A DNA stretch of 51,137 bases from Candidatus Liptonbacteria bacterium (lineage in GTDB: Bacteria > Patescibacteriota > Minisyncoccia > UBA6257 > 2-01-FULL-56-20), in NCBI GenBank assembly GCA_016204335.1, contig JACQKU010000004.1, positions 1 to 51,137 of the forward strand, in the 5' to 3' direction. Position numbers and translations under genes: made by a program. Shown one piece after another: positions 24,873 through 33,997 of this stretch (position 1 is the stretch's first letter; the number at the start of each line of letters is the position of its first letter). Under the pieces are notes generated by a model. The model was given only the letters and a program-made list of their open reading frames with translations. It did no database searches and had not been told where the DNA came from.

Positions 24873-25685
24873 TCACAGTACTACATCCAGCAACGCTTCC
24901 TCATAATCCAACTTTCCAGATTTCACCAATATGTCATATGTTGCGAGCCGTCCAAGCTTCTCGGGCCACTGGTAGATAATCATATTGAAAATCTTCGGGA
25001 GCGGCTCGTTCATCGAGAAAAGTTTTTCGAGCGATGCCATCCTGTTCTCGAGCTGATATCCTTTCAAGCCCTGTAAAAGGCTGAAATAATTCGGCGCGAT
25101 TTCAAGGCCGAGTTTTTCGAGTTCCCGCGCGCCGAGCGGCTGGTCTTGATTTTTGATAACCGGACTCAAAGAGCTTATTTTCTGCAACTCGGTGACCAAT
25201 CGCCACGCATCGTTTTCATACGCCCTCGAAAGAAATTCCAGAGCGGGAACTCCGAGTTTTACTCCACATTCTCCGGCTTTTGCGGCGATGAATTCTTCCC
25301 ATTCTTTTCCTTCGAGATAGTCGAATTTTTGGACGTCGACTTTCGCGGACTTTTTGGAAAGAAATCCGAATCCCTCGGTCGGCTTCTTTTCGGAGAGCAA
25401 AACGGTCATGCCGCTTTGTTTCGCGGCTTGTTTCAGTTCTTCCGCGAGTTTTTTGCTCGCCGACTCTTCGGCTCCCGCGTAGAAAGCATTTTCAAGAATC
25501 GCGAACTTGTCCGGCGCGAAGAGCGACTGGTTTTTTATAAAATCCTGAAACCGGAGAAAATTTTCTTTATCGGCAAGGTCGAAAGAATCGATGCTTACGC
25601 CGCGCTTCCCCCGGAACTCCGCGATGATGCTCCTTTTTTTCTCTTCCCGGCGGTAATCGTCGGGACCGCATAAAAAAATCAGCAT
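24873..25685 (-). CDS. holA: DNA polymerase III delta subunit
   Basis: LIFLCGPDDYRREEKKRSII; domain order typical of HolA. Confidence 0.8.
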   Translation of the reverse strand: MLIFLCGPDDYRREEKKRSIIAEFRGKRGVSIDSFDLADKENFLRFQDFIKNQSLFAPDKFAILENAFYAGAEESASKKLAEELKQAAKQSGMTVLLSEKKPTEGFGFLSKKSAKVDVQKFDYLEGKEWEEFIAAKAGECGVKLGVPALEFLSRAYENDAWRLVTELQKISSLSPVIKNQDQPLGARELEKLGLEIAPNYFSLLQGLKGYQLENRMASLEKLFSMNEPLPKIFNMIIYQWPEKLGRLATYDILVKSGKLDYEEALLDVVL

Positions 25686-25779
25686 TTTTTAAATTTCTAG
25701 TATCTAAACTCTAAACAATATCAAAACTCCAAATTCAAATCTTTGGCAGGAGCTAAAAAAACGAATGGTACTCGCAAGA

Positions 25780-26016
25780 TTACGAAACCGCCACAAGGGT
25801 TTTCGTTCTGGGAGCGCGCAATAACGTGGACGCCCGCTTGAGAAATCCCGCTGCTTCGAGTATTTCCACGTAAACCGGAATCCCTTTTTTGCTGAAGTGA
25901 ACGACGACATTGCCCATTTCGGACGCGTAGTCAATCGGCGCTTTGCCGAGTTCAACGCGGAGCACGTCGGCTTCAGGTTCGTAGCTCATCGCGACTTTTT
26001 TATTTCCTTTTTTCAT
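25780..26016 (-). CDS. DUF2283-like protein
   Basis: MSYEPEADVLRVELGKAPIDYASEMGNVVVHFSKKGIPVYVEILEA. Confidence 0.75.
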   Translation of the reverse strand: MKKGNKKVAMSYEPEADVLRVELGKAPIDYASEMGNVVVHFSKKGIPVYVEILEAAGFLKRASTLLRAPRTKTLVAVS

Positions 26017-26257
26017 ATTGGTTTTTTCTGCCGGGGTAAAACGTAATGACGACTTTGACGCCCAATTCTTCCTTATATACTACTCGCAGAACTCGCGCAT
26101 TGTCAAAATCGCGCTGGGCGATTCTGAGAGGCCGTCTTGAATCATCGATAAAATCGGGATTCTGGACGGCTTCGATTATGTCGGCCTTGGAAACGTAGAC
26201 CTTGTATTTCTCTAAAATCGCAAATTTTTCGAGTGCGTGCTTCGTGAAATGAATCAT
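26000..26257 (-). CDS. DUF4258-like protein (possible toxin partner)
   Basis: MIHFTKHALEKFAILEKYKVYVSKADIIEAVQNPD...RVVYKEELGVKVVITFYPGRKNQYEKRK; start overlaps pyrG stop (ATGA). Confidence 0.65.
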   Translation of the reverse strand: MIHFTKHALEKFAILEKYKVYVSKADIIEAVQNPDFIDDSRRPLRIAQRDFDNARVLRVVYKEELGVKVVITFYPGRKNQYEKRK

Positions 26258-27906
26258 TTTATGCCTTTTCTGGCAACAGCCGCCTTGACGAATTCCACGA
26301 ACAACGGATGTGGGCGGAACGGCCGCGATTTCAATTCCGGATGGAACTGGGTGCCGAGGAAAAACGGATGGACGCTCCGCGAGAGTTCCATTATTTCCAT
26401 AAGGCGCCGGTCCGGAGAAATGCCGGAAAACGCCATACCCTTCTTTTCGAGGCGTTCGGTGTATTTCGGATTTACTTCGTATCGGTGCCTGTGCCGCTCG
26501 GAAATACGGCTCGTGCCGTACGCTTTTTCCGCGACAGTGTCTTTTTTGAGCATCGCCGGATACGCGCCGAGCCGCATCGTGGCGCCGTAATTTTTCTCCG
26601 CCATATTCTTTTTCTGCTCCGGCATAATGTCGATGACCGGGTCCGGAGTTTTCGGATTGATTTCGGTTGTGTTCGCTTTTTTCAGGCCCAGGACGTCTCT
26701 CGCGAATTCGACGACTGCCAACTGCATGCCGTAGCACAATCCGAAATACGGAATTTTCTTTTCTCGGCAAAAGCGGATGGCGGCGATTTTCCCCTCAACC
26801 CCGCGGCTGCCGAATCCTCCCGGAACTATGATACCGTCATATTTTGAAAGTTCCTGAAGTTTTTTGGGATTTTTTTCATATTCTTCCGCATCAAGCCATT
26901 CTATCGCCGGCTTCCGCTTGAACACGTATGCCGCGTGCTTGATGGCTTCAAGCACCGAAATATACGAGTCCACGAGCACGAAATCCCCGGTGCCGAAGTA
27001 CTTGCCGACGATTCCGATGCGGACTGTCTCTTTGCTCCGCTTTATTGTTTCAGAAAGTTTCCGCCAGTCGCGGAGGTCGCGCACTCCCGGTTTCAATCCT
27101 AGTTTTCCCAAAATCCTTTCTCCAAGCGCGTCCTTTTCGAAGTTGATGGGAACCTCGTAGATGCTCTCGACGTTGGGCGCGGAAATAATGTCGCGCTCGT
27201 TCACGCTGCAGTTAAGCGAAATGGTCTGTTTTCTTTTCTGGTCAATCGCGACGTTCGCCCGCGCTATGACGATATCGGGCTGGAGGCCGGCGGAGTTCAA
27301 CGAGCGCACCGCGTATTGTGTCGGTTTGGATTTCAGTTCGGTTCCGCCGGCTGCCATCGCCGGAAGAAAACTGACGAGGATAAGAAGCGCGTCTCCCGGC
27401 TTTTTTATTTTCAGCATGCGCACCGCCTCGAGAAAAAGAATGTTCTGGTACTCTCCGACTGTTCCGCCGATTTCGGTGATGACTATGTCCGCCTTCGCTT
27501 TCCATGCGGCGCGCTCGATGCGGCTGATAACCTCGAGGGGAATGTGCGGCACGACTTCCACCTGTCTTCCTTTATATTCCAAATTTCTTTCTCTTTGAAT
27601 CACCGAAAGATACACGCTTCCGGTCGTCATATAGTTCGCGCCCGTGAGGTCGCGGTCCAGAAACCGTTCGTAATTGCCCATATCCTGGTCGCACTCGGTG
27701 CCGTCGTCCAAAACGAACACCTCGCCGTGCTCGGTCGGATTCATAGTGCCGGCGTCCACGTTCACGTAAGGGTCGATTTTTACCGCCGTGGTCTCAAATC
27801 CGCGCGACTGGAGAATTTTTCCGATGGAAGCCGATGCGACGCCCTTGCCCACGCCCGACATCACGCCACCTACAACGAAAATATATTTTGGACTCGCTTT
27901 TGACAT
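26254..27906 (-). CDS. pyrG: CTP synthase
   Basis: KYIFVVGGVMSGVGKGVASASIGKIL; GLCYGMQLAVVEFARDV. Confidence 0.97.
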   Translation of the reverse strand: MSKASPKYIFVVGGVMSGVGKGVASASIGKILQSRGFETTAVKIDPYVNVDAGTMNPTEHGEVFVLDDGTECDQDMGNYERFLDRDLTGANYMTTGSVYLSVIQRERNLEYKGRQVEVVPHIPLEVISRIERAAWKAKADIVITEIGGTVGEYQNILFLEAVRMLKIKKPGDALLILVSFLPAMAAGGTELKSKPTQYAVRSLNSAGLQPDIVIARANVAIDQKRKQTISLNCSVNERDIISAPNVESIYEVPINFEKDALGERILGKLGLKPGVRDLRDWRKLSETIKRSKETVRIGIVGKYFGTGDFVLVDSYISVLEAIKHAAYVFKRKPAIEWLDAEEYEKNPKKLQELSKYDGIIVPGGFGSRGVEGKIAAIRFCREKKIPYFGLCYGMQLAVVEFARDVLGLKKANTTEINPKTPDPVIDIMPEQKKNMAEKNYGATMRLGAYPAMLKKDTVAEKAYGTSRISERHRHRYEVNPKYTERLEKKGMAFSGISPDRRLMEIMELSRSVHPFFLGTQFHPELKSRPFRPHPLFVEFVKAAVARKGIK

Positions 27907-28052
27907 TACAATAAATATTTTTCGCTTTTATCGCCTATTCCTTTGTATCTCAAAACGGGAACTTATTCAACCCCGCCTTTTTCCGTAAAAGGCGCGGGGT
28001 CAAGTACCGCCGTTTTACGCCTCCCGTCGCGCTTATGCATATGTGCGAGGTT

Positions 28053-29252
28053 TTACTGCGCCGGGGCTTCTCTCTGCGGCACCAGTTTCGGGTCTGTCGG
28101 CAGAGTGAAATAAATAACGGTGCCCCGATTCAGTTCCGATTCCGCCCAAATTTCTCCTCCGTGCGCCTGAACGATGTTTTTTGCTATGTAAAGACCCAAG
28201 CCCGTACCCTCGGTCTGGAATTTAACGGCGTTCTCGGCGCGGAAAAATTTCGTGAAAAGTTTTTCGAGCGCCTCGGACGCAACACCGATACCGGTGTCTT
28301 TCACGCTTACTTTCAAAAACGGCTTGTCCGCAACGGGCTCGACTTTCACGATTACCTCGCCGTCTTTCATATTGTAGCGAATCGCGTTTTCCAAAAGATT
28401 GACGACCGCGAGCGAGAGTTTTGGGGCGTCAATGTTCACCATGGGAAGTTGCGCCTGTGGCGGGTCGAAATAGAGCCGGACGCCGGCGCGGCTGGCTTGA
28501 GACAGCGACTGGCTCAAAATCTGATTCAGGAAAACGGTAATGTCCGCCGGTTCGAAGCGATAGCCGAATTTCCCCTCCTCGATTTTGGAGATGTTCAAAA
28601 AATCTTCGACAATTTTCAACAAAATCCTGCTGGCGCTGAACGCGCCTTTGACGATTTCCTTGTTTGCCTCGCTGAGTTCTTTGTCGCCGTTTAGCGCCTC
28701 GAGCGCCCAGCTTATTTGCGTAATCGGGGTTTTCAACTGATGCGAGGCTATGGTTAAAAATTCCTCTTTTGATTTAAGAATGGCGGTTTCTCTGGTGCGG
28801 TCGCGGATAACTTTCAAGAATTTTGCCTGTCCGCTTTCGGCTGGACGGAGTGAGCCTTCGGCGAGACGAAGTCCGCTTTCGGCGCCGCCGAGAGGCGAAG
28901 TGGTCACCCGGAATTCAAGCGTCGGCTCCGTAAAAGAAATGTCGACGACTTGCGGCCATGTTCCGGCCGGAGAACGCGAAATCATCACGGGCGCGAGCGA
29001 AGGGAAAAGCGTCTGTACCAGAACGCGGAGTTCGGGTTTTTCCGCCTCCCGCGCCTGCAGGGATTTTCCGATTATCGAGTCGGCGCTCATCTTAAACAGC
29101 TTTTCCGCCGCAGGATTGAAAAAAAGTATCCGGAAATCCTGGTCGTAAACCACGATGCCGTCGTCAATGCTCCAAATGACGCGTTCGAGTTCGTTGGTTT
29201 CGACGCTCGGCGGTTGCTCGGGAATGTTCAAAAATTTCCTGAAAAAATCCAT
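28053..29252 (-). CDS. PAS-domain sensor histidine kinase
   Basis: H box IASHQLKTPITQISWALEAL; N box NAIRYN; DTGIGV; GTGLGLYIAKNIV. Confidence 0.92.
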   Translation of the reverse strand: MDFFRKFLNIPEQPPSVETNELERVIWSIDDGIVVYDQDFRILFFNPAAEKLFKMSADSIIGKSLQAREAEKPELRVLVQTLFPSLAPVMISRSPAGTWPQVVDISFTEPTLEFRVTTSPLGGAESGLRLAEGSLRPAESGQAKFLKVIRDRTRETAILKSKEEFLTIASHQLKTPITQISWALEALNGDKELSEANKEIVKGAFSASRILLKIVEDFLNISKIEEGKFGYRFEPADITVFLNQILSQSLSQASRAGVRLYFDPPQAQLPMVNIDAPKLSLAVVNLLENAIRYNMKDGEVIVKVEPVADKPFLKVSVKDTGIGVASEALEKLFTKFFRAENAVKFQTEGTGLGLYIAKNIVQAHGGEIWAESELNRGTVIYFTLPTDPKLVPQREAPAQ

Positions 29253-29275
29253 TGTGAAAAATCCTTTTGTGAATT

Positions 29276-29405
29276 ATACCAGGCAGTGAAAATTCGACCA
29301 CTCGAAACATAGATTGCCATCTTCCCGCTTCCCGCGAGAACGGAAGGATACCATCAAACTATGACAAAAACCACTGAAGAAGTCGAATTTCTACTGCCTG
29401 GTTAT
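29276..29405. repeat. Inverted-repeat element, copy C
   Basis: ccaggcagtgaaaattcgac ... gtcgaatttctactgcctgg. Confidence 0.85.
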
Positions 29406-29490
29406 ACCACATACTTCACCGCGGCTTTTTACATTTGGCAGCGAGTCCGCAAGGGAAACCCAGTTTCATTTGCGGCGAGCGAACCAAATG

Positions 29491-29519
29491 GAAAAATGTT
29501 ACGCTTCGTGACATTTTTC
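29491..29519. terminator. Hairpin overlapping the 5'-3' exonuclease stop codon
   Basis: GAAAAATGTTACG-CTT-CGTGACATTTTTC. Confidence 0.6.
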
Positions 29520-30432
29520 AGGAGAATATTTTGCCTTGTCGGCTTTGCTTTTTCGCATTCGCGCCGCTGCCGTTTTCGAGGCGTTTGAGAAATGTCCCGA
29601 ATCCGAGTTCCCTAAAATACTCTTTAAGCGCGTCCCTGTCTTCAATCCGCTTCAACTCCTCGATTCCCGAAATACCGACATCCAATTTCGTTTCAAGTTC
29701 CACCAGTTTTTTTGAAAGCTTTATTTCTGTTTCGGCTTTTTGGAATTTCTCTCTGACTTTTTCCGGCAGTTTGTCCAAGTTGTCAAACATTCCCTCGATT
29801 GTTCCGAATCGTTTAACGAGTTCGCCCGCGGTTTTTGGCCCGATGCCGGGCGCGCCTTTGATGTTATCCGACGTGTCGCCGACCAGCGCCTTGTAATCCG
29901 ACATCTCTTTCGGTTTGAGGCCGTAGCGCTCCAAAACTGCCTGTTCGTCATAGATTGTTGTTTCGCTGATTCCTTTCTTGAACGCGCGGACGACTATTTT
30001 TTTTCCGCGCACCATCTGAAGCGTATCGAGGTCGCCGGTCAAAATGACGACATTTGTGTCAGATTCGTCTCCGAATTTTTCCGCGAGCGTCGCGATTAAA
30101 TCATCCGCCTCGAATCCGGGTTTTTCGAAAACGCGGATGCCGAATTTCCGGAACAGCGTCTGCGCTTCGATAATCTGCGATATCAAACCGTCGGGAGTCG
30201 GCGGGCGCTGGGCTTTATACTCCGAATATTCTTTCTTGCGGAATGTCGGCTCCGGCCTGTCGAAACAAGCGGCTACGTACTCGGGATTTTCCTCGCGGGT
30301 TATTTTCAAAAGGATGTTCGTCAGGCCGTAAATCGCCTGTATCGGCCTGCCGTCGGCAGAGGTAAGCGGGGGCATCGCGTGAAAACAGCGGTGGATTATC
30401 GAATTAGCGTCGATGAGAAGAAGGGTTTTCAT
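29518..30432 (-). CDS. Stand-alone 5'-3' exonuclease (Pol I N-terminal domain-like)
   Basis: LLLIDANSIIHRCFHAMPPL; GFEADDLIATLA; LVGDTSDNIKGAPGIGPKTA. Confidence 0.92.
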   Translation of the reverse strand: MKTLLLIDANSIIHRCFHAMPPLTSADGRPIQAIYGLTNILLKITREENPEYVAACFDRPEPTFRKKEYSEYKAQRPPTPDGLISQIIEAQTLFRKFGIRVFEKPGFEADDLIATLAEKFGDESDTNVVILTGDLDTLQMVRGKKIVVRAFKKGISETTIYDEQAVLERYGLKPKEMSDYKALVGDTSDNIKGAPGIGPKTAGELVKRFGTIEGMFDNLDKLPEKVREKFQKAETEIKLSKKLVELETKLDVGISGIEELKRIEDRDALKEYFRELGFGTFLKRLENGSGANAKKQSRQGKIFS

Positions 30433-30444
30433 AACAAAACGATA

Positions 30445-31056
30445 TTAAAAGGATAATTTTTTTACTATCCTTTGGCACGAATGAGAGGGTCCAAGTTCAC
30501 ATACGTAGAGATACCTGGGCTTGAATCTAAATAACTTAGCTTTTCTGATTTTTAGTTCTGGGGTTTTACCTTTGAAGCTCGTCAGTGTTACGTGGGGTCT
30601 GAAGTTAGAACCCATCGCTGGAGTTCCATATTTTTTAATAAAGCGAACTCTTGCCTTTCGCGTCTTTTGGGGAAGATAGCTTAAGCTCCAAAAGTCTTCG
30701 GTGCCATAATCCCGGTCATAGTACTTAAGCGTATTTTTAATGATTGTTATGTGTAGCGTTTTGATCCATTTCGGCTTGTCGAACATTAAAAGAGTTGGTT
30801 CGATTATCGTGGTTTGAAGATTGCCGGGTTTAAACTCTTTGATTGTTCGCTTAACTTCAGAAACGAATGAGTCGAAATTTTTCGGTTTTACTGCGATGTG
30901 ATAAAGGGATATATGTGGAATAAATGAATTTTCCCCCAATGTCCACTCCGTTCCGTATATGGAAAATTCTTTACTTAATTTCCGAGCATAATCGGATACT
31001 TCTTTCGGAGGAAGAATTACAATATCGAAATAGTTTTTCCAGACCTGCTTTTTCAT
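30445..31056 (-). CDS. 2H phosphoesterase / 2'-5' RNA ligase-like protein
   Basis: Two H-x-[ST] motifs: IPHISLYHI and RPHVTLTSF. Confidence 0.75.
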   Translation of the reverse strand: MKKQVWKNYFDIVILPPKEVSDYARKLSKEFSIYGTEWTLGENSFIPHISLYHIAVKPKNFDSFVSEVKRTIKEFKPGNLQTTIIEPTLLMFDKPKWIKTLHITIIKNTLKYYDRDYGTEDFWSLSYLPQKTRKARVRFIKKYGTPAMGSNFRPHVTLTSFKGKTPELKIRKAKLFRFKPRYLYVCELGPSHSCQRIVKKLSF

Positions 31057-31072
31057 GGGTTAATTTTGATAC

Positions 31073-31534
31073 TTATTTGCATATTGGTATCGATGTTCTT
31101 AAAGTTCTCTGATTTTCTTTTTTGCCGTGCGTAAAGTTTACCCAAATTGCGTTCCGTGGCAATACCCGCTTCAGTTTATCCGCCCATTCTATCAAGATAA
31201 CATTTTCGGGGCCGCGCAACGCCTCGCGCAATCCAAGCTCCAGAAGCTCTTTTGGTTTTCGAAGCCGGTACGCGTCGATATGAAACAAACTTTTAAATTT
31301 CCCGTTCTTGAGTTCCAAGCGCCTCATAATGATAAATGTCGGGCTCAGCGCGCGCTTCCCGATGCCGATACCACGAAAAAACCCTTGTATAAACGTGGTT
31401 TTTCCGCTACCGAGCCCGCCGGAAAGACCGACAACCACCGCTTGCTTTTGCGTCCCGCGCGCCAAAATCTTTTTCGCGAGACGCTCTCCGAGTTTTTTAG
31501 TCTCTGCCGAAGAACAGGTTTGATAAGTAATCAT
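31073..31534 (-). CDS. tsaE: tRNA threonylcarbamoyladenosine biosynthesis ATPase TsaE
   Basis: GGLGSGKTTFIQGFFRGIGI; SPTFIIMRR; HIDAYRL; EWADKL. Confidence 0.9.
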   Translation of the reverse strand: MITYQTCSSAETKKLGERLAKKILARGTQKQAVVVGLSGGLGSGKTTFIQGFFRGIGIGKRALSPTFIIMRRLELKNGKFKSLFHIDAYRLRKPKELLELGLREALRGPENVILIEWADKLKRVLPRNAIWVNFTHGKKENQRTLRTSIPICK

Positions 31535-32069
31535 TTCTTTTAAAAAGAACGATTGTGAAAAAAGCGAGGAGGAGCGCAAGGCCAATGGTAAGCCCAGCGA
31601 TGTCAAAATATTTAACGGGGTTATTGAGTGGCTGGCCGGCGGGGTAAGCGTTATTAATCAAAAAATTTCCGTTATCGACGGCTTTGTTAACCTGCCCCGG
31701 AGTCGGCTCTGCGAAAATGAAATCATTCTTGCCAAGCCCTCCTTCGCTAAAACTTCGGCGGGCAAAGCTTTTCCCGTCCGGCGCGCTGCCTAAAAATCCC
31801 GACTGGTCGACCAATCTTCCGGCATTGTCGTAAAGAAAAATTGTTTCGCTGTTATTGCGGAGCGTAAGTTTGGTTTCGTTTCTTTTGAGAACCAAATACG
31901 CGCCGGCATCGACGCTATGATTTTTAAGAAAGACCTTTTTGCCGTTTCCGTTTTTCAGAAACCATCCATTCAGTGAAACCGGCGATTGGCCGCCGTTGAA
32001 AAGCTCCACCCACTCGCCAGCCGCGTCGGCCCCCGCCGGATTCGGGAGCCATTCGTTAATTAAAATCAT
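31497..32069 (-). CDS. Lamin-tail-domain (LTD) protein with C-terminal TM
   Basis: ILINEWLPNPAGADAAGEWVELFNGGQSPVSLNGWFLKN; C-terminal hydrophobic helix. Confidence 0.85.
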   Translation of the reverse strand: MILINEWLPNPAGADAAGEWVELFNGGQSPVSLNGWFLKNGNGKKVFLKNHSVDAGAYLVLKRNETKLTLRNNSETIFLYDNAGRLVDQSGFLGSAPDGKSFARRSFSEGGLGKNDFIFAEPTPGQVNKAVDNGNFLINNAYPAGQPLNNPVKYFDIAGLTIGLALLLAFFTIVLFKRNDYLSNLFFGRD

Positions 32070-32115
32070 TTAATTCTTGAACTATGACTTAAATAAATAT
32101 AATCAAACGCTCTCT

Positions 32116-32149
32116 CTTCTGCTGTTATGATATGTCATAACAGCAGAAG
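32116..32149. promoter_or_regulatory. 34-bp palindrome with operator core TGTTATGATATGTCATAACA (32123-32142)
   Basis: Arms complementary except one central pair; same TGTTATG-N6-CATAACA as the sites at 32614 and 32677. Confidence 0.75.
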
Positions 32150-32154
32150 GGGAT

Positions 32155-32598
32155 TCAATGCCAACTGGGAATACGGAGTGTTCCGTACTTTGTACGGACA
32201 AGTCTGCCCGTATGTTTCGTTTTTGCGTTTGCCGGGTCAGCGCTATATTTCTTTTTTTTCCGCTCTTTTTTGCTTCGTTCAGAGTAACTTCGGTAATTAT
32301 TTTCAATAGTCGCCTTTTTTACGGCGTTTATGGTTTGGAGCGAGAGCGAAAGTTCCCTGCTTAATTGTCTTTGTCCTTTCCCGCGCGCAAGTCCTTCAAA
32401 AGCGGCGGCGCGCATTACCAAATTATTACGTTCGTGTAGAGTAAACAATCTCAAGAACAGCCCCTTTGAGGCCGATAGTTTTCGCCACGATGCCTCCTGC
32501 CATTCTCGACGCGAAGAGTACTCGCCAATCCCGGGAATCACCGCCGAGGGCCTGCTTCCCGTGTGTCTTTTCTCTGTACTTGTATGTTTTTCGCTCAT
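32155..32598 (-). CDS. TrpR/YerC-like helix-turn-helix protein
   Basis: LRLFTLHERNNLVMRAAAFEGLARGKGQRQLSRELSLSLQTINAVKKA. Confidence 0.7.
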   Translation of the reverse strand: MSEKHTSTEKRHTGSRPSAVIPGIGEYSSRREWQEASWRKLSASKGLFLRLFTLHERNNLVMRAAAFEGLARGKGQRQLSRELSLSLQTINAVKKATIENNYRSYSERSKKERKKKKYSADPANAKTKHTGRLVRTKYGTLRIPSWH

Positions 32599-32613
32599 TG
32601 TGCGATTTTAACA

Positions 32614-32633
32614 TGTTATGCAGAAGCATAACA
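32614..32633. promoter_or_regulatory. Operator-like palindrome TGTTATG-CAGAAG-CATAACA
   Basis: 15 bp upstream of the TrpR-like start codon. Confidence 0.75.
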
Positions 32634-32676
32634 GCCGTGAAACTGCGGAGGGGTTGCGTTGCGGAACACACTACGG

Positions 32677-32696
32677 TGTTATGATACATCATAACA
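32677..32696. promoter_or_regulatory. Operator-like palindrome TGTTATG-ATACAT-CATAACA
   Basis: 63 bp from the previous site. Confidence 0.75.
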
Positions 32697-32892
32697 GGCC
32701 GGCCTGCGCTTCGATTTCTCTATTCGCTTCGTTTCATTATATTATGTCGATTTGACCTGATTAAATTACCGCTACCGGATTCGGAAGCCATTCGTTGATG
32801 AAAATCATGTTAAATCGGCGAATGACGAACCGGTTGCAAATTTACGAATTCGCATATTCGCAATAAAATTCGCCATTCGTTGATGTATAGTC

Positions 32893-33897
32893 CTACAGCA
32901 ACTCCCCGCTCCGTTTAATCCCCAGATGCTCGTACGCCGCCGGCAGAGCCATTCTGCCGCCCGAAGTCCGCTTCAAAAACCCGAGTGTCATAAGATACGG
33001 CTCATAAATGTCTTCGATGACGCCGCGGTCTTCGTTAAGCGCGGCGGCGAGCGTTCCGACTCCAACAGGCCCGCCGGCGAACTTATTGATGATTGTCTCG
33101 AGAAGCCGCCTGTCCTGCGGTTCAAGCCCCCGTTCGTCAATGTCCAAAAGTTCAAGGGCTTTTTTCGCTATCTTTTCGTCAACCGAACCCTCGCCGTGCA
33201 CTTCCGCGTAGTCCCGAGCGCGTTTCAAAAGCCGATTCGCGACCCTCGGCGTCGCCCGCGAAGCCATGGCGAGAATTTCAACCGCTCCGCCGGTTGTCTT
33301 GATTTTCAAAATATCCGCGGAGCGTTTTAAAATCGCCTTGATATCTTCAGGGTTGTAATAATCGAGGCGTAATGTCGCGCCGAATCTAGAACGGAGCGGC
33401 TGGGACAAAAGATTCTCCCGCGTGGTCGCGGCAATCAGGGTAAACGGCGGCAAATCCAAAGTCAAACTCCGCGCGGCCGGCCCCTTGCCCACCATCAGAT
33501 GAAGTTTCCGGCTTTCCATCGCGGGATAGAGCACTTCCTCTATTAAACGATTGATGCGGTGCGCCTCGTCGATAAAAAGTATTTCGCCCGGTTCCATGTT
33601 TGTGAGAATGGCTGCCATATCGCCGAGTTTTTCCAGCGCCGGACCGGAAGTGGTTTTCACCGCCGCTCCCATTTCTTTCGCGACAAGATACGCGAGCGTT
33701 GTTTTGCCGAGTCCGGCTTGCCCGCAAAAAAGAAGATGGTCCATCGCTTCGTTCCGCCCCTGCGCCGCATCGATAATAATTCTCAAATTATTCTTGATTT
33801 TTTCCTGGCCGAAATACTCTTCCCATTTCGCCGGCCGAAGCGCCTGGTCAACGGTAATATCGTCGCTCGCCTGAGCAATATGATTTTTTGATTTCAT
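32893..33897 (-). CDS. ruvB: Holliday junction DNA helicase RuvB
   Basis: LRPAKWEEYFGQEKIKNNL; GQAGLGKTTLAYLVA; IDEAHRINRLIEEVLYPAME. Confidence 0.96.
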   Translation of the reverse strand: MKSKNHIAQASDDITVDQALRPAKWEEYFGQEKIKNNLRIIIDAAQGRNEAMDHLLFCGQAGLGKTTLAYLVAKEMGAAVKTTSGPALEKLGDMAAILTNMEPGEILFIDEAHRINRLIEEVLYPAMESRKLHLMVGKGPAARSLTLDLPPFTLIAATTRENLLSQPLRSRFGATLRLDYYNPEDIKAILKRSADILKIKTTGGAVEILAMASRATPRVANRLLKRARDYAEVHGEGSVDEKIAKKALELLDIDERGLEPQDRRLLETIINKFAGGPVGVGTLAAALNEDRGVIEDIYEPYLMTLGFLKRTSGGRMALPAAYEHLGIKRSGELL

Positions 33898-33961
33898 GGT
33901 TTTTAAAATTTTAGTGAAAATTTCCGTATCGGAGGGGCTCGCCCTGAGCCGCGTCGAAGGG

Positions 33962-33990
33962 TTGACAAAATAAAACGCTTATGCTAACAT
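33962..33990 (+). promoter_or_regulatory. Sigma70 promoter with extended -10
   Basis: TTGACA-N17-TAACAT preceded by TGC. Confidence 0.8.
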
Positions 33991-33997
33991 ACTGCCC

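Noticed and set aside
26258-26770. N-terminal part of the 26000-26770 minus ORF
   Set aside because: Alternate-frame reading of pyrG; the real protein starts at MIHFTKHALEK (26257)
32155-32598. Plus-strand ORFs at 32158-32611 as real genes
   Set aside because: They overlap the TrpR-like gene antisense and have no recognisable domain; the minus-strand ORF has a clear HTH
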